NCBI GenBank assembly: GCA_965216915.1 | Contig: CBDCGS010000010.1 | Coordinates: forward strand, 558,001 to 622,000 | Length of the DNA stretch: 64,000 nucleotides | Direction of reading: 5' to 3' | From: CBDCGS01 sp965216915 | GTDB taxonomy: Bacteria > Pseudomonadota > Alphaproteobacteria > UBA828 | Shown: in pieces, positions 60,385 through 64,000 of the stretch | Position numbering within the stretch: position 1 is the first letter of the stretch | How the letters are laid out: each line of letters opens with the position of its first letter | Translations under genes and position numbers: made by a program | Notes under the pieces: generated by a model | Told to the model about the DNA's origin: nothing | Databases searched by the model: none | The model's input: only the letters and a program-made list of their open reading frames with translations

Positions 60385-60785
60385 CGGTGGCCACCCGGAT
60401 CGTCTCGCTCGGTCGGGCCACCCGCCTCGTTCCAAGCGGCGAAGCCACCCTCCAGATTGACCACGTTCGCGATCCCCATGTCGGTCAACATCTTGGCCGC
60501 GAGGACCGACCGGCCGCCGGAGGCGCAGTAGACGACGAGCCGCTTGCCGCTCGAGAGCGTCGCCTCGTGCATCGGCGAGTTCGGGTCGGCCATGAACTCG
60601 AGAAATCCGCGGGGTGTGTGCACAGAGCCCGCGATCCCGCCGCTTTGATAGCGTTCGACCTGCTCTCGCACGTCCACGAACACGGTGTTGCCCTCGTTCA
60701 GCAGCGCGAGCGCATCCTCCACGGAGATGTGCTCGATCGCCGCGCGCGCCTCGGCGAGCAACTCTTGGACGCTTCGTATGGTCAT
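60381..60785 (-). CDS. Rhodanese-domain sulphurtransferase
   Basis: A 134-residue single-domain rhodanese starting at the ATG at 60785. The domain contains NTVFVDVREQVERYQSGGIA, SVHTPRGFLEF and the active-site loop VVYCASGGRSVLAAKMLTDM with the persulphide-forming Cys, then GFAAWNEAGGP. The loop CASGGRS is of the CxxGxR type. It would carry sulphur from a desulphurase, and the next gene on the strand, coupled by overlap, encodes a PLP enzyme of that fold. It is divergent from the nitrilase-family gene; the 95-bp gap between them holds their promoters. Confidence 0.92.
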   Translation of the reverse strand: MTIRSVQELLAEARAAIEHISVEDALALLNEGNTVFVDVREQVERYQSGGIAGSVHTPRGFLEFMADPNSPMHEATLSSGKRLVVYCASGGRSVLAAKMLTDMGIANVVNLEGGFAAWNEAGGPTERDDPGGHR

Positions 60786-60880
60786 GGGCTCCCTCCCTGG
60801 CCGATTGCTGCCGCGCGGCACGCTGGCGCCGCCGGCGGAATCCCGATAGTTTGAGCCGAAATAACATGGGGCGCGGAGGG

Positions 60881-61711
60881 ATGAAACTCACCCTGATCCA
60901 GATGAACAGCACGCCCGATCACGCCGAGAATGTCGAGCGGGCGGCGGGCTACATCGATCAGGCCGTCGCGCGCGATGACCCCGCGCTGATCGTGGTGCCG
61001 GAGTTTTTTAACCACCCTTACGTATTTCAGTACCGCGACTACACCCACATCGACGAGGCAGAGCCCGAGAGCGGGCTCGCGATCACGCGCATGCGCGAGA
61101 AGGCGAAGGAGCATCGGTGTCACATCGTCGCCACAATCTTCGAGGAAGTTGGCGCCGGGCTCTATTACGACACCGCGATGGTGATCGACCCGGAGGGCGC
61201 GATCATTGGGCGCTACCGCAAGACGCATCCGGCGGCCGTGCGCAGCCTCGAGAAGATCTATTTCCGCTATGGCTCCTATTTTCCGGTGGTCAAGGTGGGC
61301 GATTGGCGGGTCGGCATCAACATTTGCTACGACACCTTCTTCCCCGAAACCGCGCGCTGCGCAGCGGTGAACGGGGCGGAGCTCATCGTGGTGCCGTTCG
61401 CGGCGCCCGCGATGGAGTGCTGGCGTGAAATGATGATGACCCGCGCGTTCGAAAACGGCTGCTATTTCGCGCCCTGCAACAAGGTTGGGCTCGAGGGCGC
61501 GTGGACCTTTGGCGGCCGCAGCATGATCGTTGCGCCGAATTCAACCGTGATCGCCGAAGCGGGCGCCGAGGGCGACGAGATCATTTCCGCGACGCTGGAG
61601 CGCGACCTGGTGTTCGAAACCCGACGCTCCCGCCCCATGTTCCGCGATAGGCGGCCCGACCTCTACCGGCCGATTTGCTCGGCCACTGAAGACATTCCTC
61701 GTGTCGACTAA
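60881..61711 (+). CDS. Nitrilase-superfamily amidohydrolase (N-carbamoylputrescine amidase-like)
   Basis: A 276-residue enzyme with GCGGAGGG upstream of the ATG. The catalytic triad of the carbon-nitrogen hydrolase fold is complete: Glu in LIVVPEFFNHPYVF, Lys in IGRYRKTHPAAVRS, and Cys in GINICYDTFFPETARCAAV. The insertion QYRDYTHIDEAEPESG and AFENGCYFAPCNKVG resemble the N-carbamoylputrescine amidase and beta-ureidopropionase group. A role in amine or pyrimidine-base breakdown would suit the nucleoside operon, but that is inference. 21 bp before the next exported-protein gene. Confidence 0.85.
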   Translation: MKLTLIQMNSTPDHAENVERAAGYIDQAVARDDPALIVVPEFFNHPYVFQYRDYTHIDEAEPESGLAITRMREKAKEHRCHIVATIFEEVGAGLYYDTAMVIDPEGAIIGRYRKTHPAAVRSLEKIYFRYGSYFPVVKVGDWRVGINICYDTFFPETARCAAVNGAELIVVPFAAPAMECWREMMMTRAFENGCYFAPCNKVGLEGAWTFGGRSMIVAPNSTVIAEAGAEGDEIISATLERDLVFETRRSRPMFRDRRPDLYRPICSATEDIPRVD

Positions 61712-61732
61712 CCGAGAAGGCAAGACCGACCC

Positions 61733-63577
61733 GTGAGATATCTACGCATCACCCTGACGCGCTTGCTCTTCGTAGGCGCGCTCGCCATCGCCGGCACGGT
61801 TCCGGCGCTCCCTGCGTTCGCCGACGAGGAGAGCGAGGCGCGAGCCTTGTTCGTCGAAGCGGTGAAGCTCTCCAAGGCTGCGGCCGCGGAGGCCAATCCC
61901 GAGGCCAAGCTGCCGCTGCTCGCGAACGCGATCGACAACCTCGACGTCATCGTCGCGGAATATCCGAGCACGGAGCTCGCCCTGTTGATCGTGACCGGAC
62001 AGCCGATCGGCGACTTCGATCCCGCCTCGCTGCGCGAGCGGTTCGACCTCGCGGCGGCCCAGGCGGCGGGACAATCGACGGCGGACGTCTCGAAGCCGGC
62101 CGATGAAGGGCCGAGCGTCGCCGACGTCATGACAGGTGCCGGGAGCGGTGCCATCCCGGTGGCAGACACCGACCCCGCGAGCGTCGAGGGCCGCGTGCTC
62201 TATGGCATCGCCGGATGGTTGGATGACTTGATCGGCGGCCCGGGCAGCCCGGTGCGCCTCAAGCTCGCCCAGCCGATGTCCGCCACCGAGGTGGACGGGA
62301 CGGTGATCGTGCGGGCGCCTGGCGCCCGGCTCTATCCCGAGCAAGAGGGCGAGTTCATCGACCTCGGCGACCTCGAGGTTCAGGTCAGGCAGCTCAGCGA
62401 CGTCGCCTACGGCTTCGACACCGCGCTCCCGTCGCAGGTTCTCGTGCGCGACCGGATGGAGAACGAGGAAGGCGCCATCACCTTCGGGAGCAGCGCCATC
62501 TCGGGCGTCTGGCGCGCCGATCTCGAGACCGCGACCGACTATGACATGCAAATCAGGAACGCGGCCGTGATCGTGAACGACGGTGGCACCAGCCAGCAGG
62601 TCGGCCGCCTCGAGAGCATCTCCGCGGTCCAGACCATGACGGAGCTCGAGAACGGGCTTTGGGACGGCGACCTCGCCTTCGACATGCGCAACCTGAGCCT
62701 GGAATTCGACCGCAGCGACGGCCTGAGCATCGGCGCGATCTCGGTCTCGAGCCAAGGGCGCGCGTTCGACTTTGCGGCGATGACCGAGCTCTCGAACGCA
62801 CTTGGCTTCGGTGGACCCGAGGTCATGGAAAATCCCGAGGCGCTGAACCAGCTGCTCGAGGCGCTTCAAACGATGAACTGGGGCGAGACCGAGGTCAGCA
62901 TCCTGGTCCAAGAGTTCGCCGGTCGCGAGAACGGTCGGGCGCTGTTTTCGCTGGGCGAGGTGCTTTGGCAGATCACCATGGACGGTCGCACCGAGCTGAT
63001 CGATCTCGGCATGGTGATCGGCGTGAAGGAGTTCGACGGCGCCGAGGAGCTCGATCTCGAATTGCCGCCCGACATCGTTCCGGGCGCCATCCGGCTCGAT
63101 TTCACCCTCGCTGATTTTCCGTTCCGCTCGATCCTGGGCAACGTGCAGGAGCTTGCGGCGCGCGATATGGGCGGCGGACCGCCGGTGAGCGAGGACGAGG
63201 TGATGGGCACCCTGATGGGCCAGCTCGTTCAAGCGGGCTCGCGGCTTGAGGTTGCCGAGCTCAGCGTGGTTGCGCCGCTCTACTCGATCTTGGCCGACGG
63301 TCAGCTGTCCGTCGATCCCAATGCGGCGTTCGGTGTCGTGGGCAACGCGACGGCGACAATCGAGGGGCTCGATCGCGTTATCCAATTCGCAGCCGACGCA
63401 GCCCAGACCGACCCGGAGGCCGAGGAGATGATGGCGTTCTTCATCTTCCTGCAAGGCCTCGGCAAGCCAGGTGAGACGGCGGGCACCTACACCTATGAGC
63501 TCTCGCTGCCGGCAGACGGGGCGATCTCGGTCAACGAGACACCGCTCGACTTCCTGCTCGGCGGCGGCGGCGCGTAG
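61733..63577 (+). CDS. Large exported protein of unknown function, paralogue of the next gene
   Basis: A 614-residue protein starting at a GTG, with a 30-residue signal peptide (ITLTRLLFVGALAIAGTVPA, ending AFA). Residues about 31-95 are helical and contain EARALFVEAVKLSKAAAAEA and LLIVTGQPIGDFDPASLRER, a module repeated at the start of the next gene. Residues 150-590 appear as a long alternating beta-rich region (VQVRQLSDVAYGFDTALPSQ, FTLADFPFRSILGNVQELAA), somewhat like DUF945/DUF2125-type outer-membrane-associated proteins, without a firm match. It ends in a Gly tail. I cannot assign a function. Confidence 0.6.
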   Translation: MRYLRITLTRLLFVGALAIAGTVPALPAFADEESEARALFVEAVKLSKAAAAEANPEAKLPLLANAIDNLDVIVAEYPSTELALLIVTGQPIGDFDPASLRERFDLAAAQAAGQSTADVSKPADEGPSVADVMTGAGSGAIPVADTDPASVEGRVLYGIAGWLDDLIGGPGSPVRLKLAQPMSATEVDGTVIVRAPGARLYPEQEGEFIDLGDLEVQVRQLSDVAYGFDTALPSQVLVRDRMENEEGAITFGSSAISGVWRADLETATDYDMQIRNAAVIVNDGGTSQQVGRLESISAVQTMTELENGLWDGDLAFDMRNLSLEFDRSDGLSIGAISVSSQGRAFDFAAMTELSNALGFGGPEVMENPEALNQLLEALQTMNWGETEVSILVQEFAGRENGRALFSLGEVLWQITMDGRTELIDLGMVIGVKEFDGAEELDLELPPDIVPGAIRLDFTLADFPFRSILGNVQELAARDMGGGPPVSEDEVMGTLMGQLVQAGSRLEVAELSVVAPLYSILADGQLSVDPNAAFGVVGNATATIEGLDRVIQFAADAAQTDPEAEEMMAFFIFLQGLGKPGETAGTYTYELSLPADGAISVNETPLDFLLGGGGA

Positions 63578-63634
63578 CTACGCGGCGGGGTGGCCGGGCC
63601 ATCGCATGGGCAGCCAGGCGGGTAGGCCTGTCGC

Positions 63635-64000
63635 ATGCTGACGCGGCATGTCCTTTGGCTGCCGGCCCTCGCAGTCGCGCTGCTCGGCTGGTTGGGGCCG
63701 GTGTCGGCCGATGATGCGGTCGACGCCCGCCGCCTCCTCGTCGAAGCGGTGGTTCTTTCCAACCGCGCCGGTGCCGAGGCGGATCTCACGCGCAAGGTGT
63801 CGCTGCTGACCGAGGCGGTGGGCAAGCTCGACGAGATCGTCGACACGCTGCCGGGCACGGCGCTCGCGGTGAAAATCGTGACCGGGCAGCGCATCGGAGA
63901 TTTCGATCCCGACTGGCTGCGCATGCGCCTCGACTCCGCGTTCGCCGCCTACGTGGAAGGCGATGGCACCGCATCGCCGCCGGCCGAGCCCTATCGGGGC
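63635..64000 (+). CDS. Exported protein, partial paralogue of the preceding gene (cut by window edge)
   Basis: The first 122 codons are visible; the frame is open to the window end. A signal peptide (MLTRHVLWLPALAVALLGWL, ending VSA) precedes DARRLLVEAVVLSNRAGAEA and LAVKIVTGQRIGDFDPDWLR. These align with EARALFVEAVKLSKAAAAEA and LALLIVTGQPIGDFDPASLR of the 61733-63577 product at the same distance from the start, so the two are tandem paralogues. The ATG at 63635 lies 57 bp after the previous stop. The function is unknown and the C-terminal region cannot be judged. Confidence 0.75.
   Translation, partial: MLTRHVLWLPALAVALLGWLGPVSADDAVDARRLLVEAVVLSNRAGAEADLTRKVSLLTEAVGKLDEIVDTLPGTALAVKIVTGQRIGDFDPDWLRMRLDSAFAAYVEGDGTASPPAEPYRG

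Overview
KIND OF ORGANISM. The window is high-GC DNA (roughly two thirds G+C by eye) from an alphaproteobacterium, probably of the Rhodospirillales or a relative. Three things support this: a permuted two-piece tmRNA gene (about 40690-40978); next to it an alphaproteobacterial-type SspB adaptor gene; and the gene order hflK-hflC-DUF2065-degP ... miaA-ilvB-ilvH-ilvC-leuA-mreBCD-mrdA-rodA. The density of intact housekeeping genes suggests a chromosome. Both ends of the window cut through genes. LEFT PART, 1-20 kb (accessory). On the minus strand are an RND efflux pair, a cupin protein and an oleate hydratase, followed by a scar at 4.08-4.53 kb holding an IS3-type transposase fragment and a broken XRE regulator. 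The most interesting locus follows at 4618-6919: a minus-strand operon of a small Sec-exported protein with a double-glycine-like leader motif, a stand-alone periplasmic C39 peptidase, and a predicted outer-membrane barrel with an N-terminal coiled coil. This resembles the protease and pore half of the Fap amyloid exporter, but with a different cargo. It is divergent from an OmpR/EnvZ-type two-component system. Then come a small exported protein plus lipoprotein pair, a soluble chemoreceptor with duplicated PAS modules, an FAD monooxygenase, a short exported protein ending in a histone-like HU tail, a 2OG-Fe(II) oxygenase broken by a stop codon, an M19-like protein lacking part of its metal site, a frameshifted DUF1330 gene, a patatin and a His-rich exported protein. 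MIDDLE PART, 21-45 kb (housekeeping). The elongasome genes (rodA, mrdA, mreD, mreC, mreB), branched-chain amino acid synthesis (leuA, ilvC, ilvH, ilvB), miaA, a DUF1015 gene, degP and hflC/hflK all read leftward. Then come mrp, thyX, ssrA with sspB, a C93 cysteine peptidase, an RNA m5U methyltransferase and fumC. RIGHT PART, 45-64 kb (catabolism and transport). There are three PLP enzymes, an intradiol dioxygenase, a HyuB-type hydantoinase subunit without a visible HyuA, an OsmC protein, and a TetR regulator followed by a nucleoside uptake and salvage operon: BMP binding protein, ABC ATPase, two permeases, cytidine deaminase and purine nucleoside phosphorylase. The window ends with a rhodanese, a nitrilase-family amidase and two tandem paralogous exported proteins of unknown function, the second cut by the window edge. 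No CRISPR array, intact insertion sequence, tRNA or rRNA was recognised. All functional calls come from reading translated sequence, without database searches.
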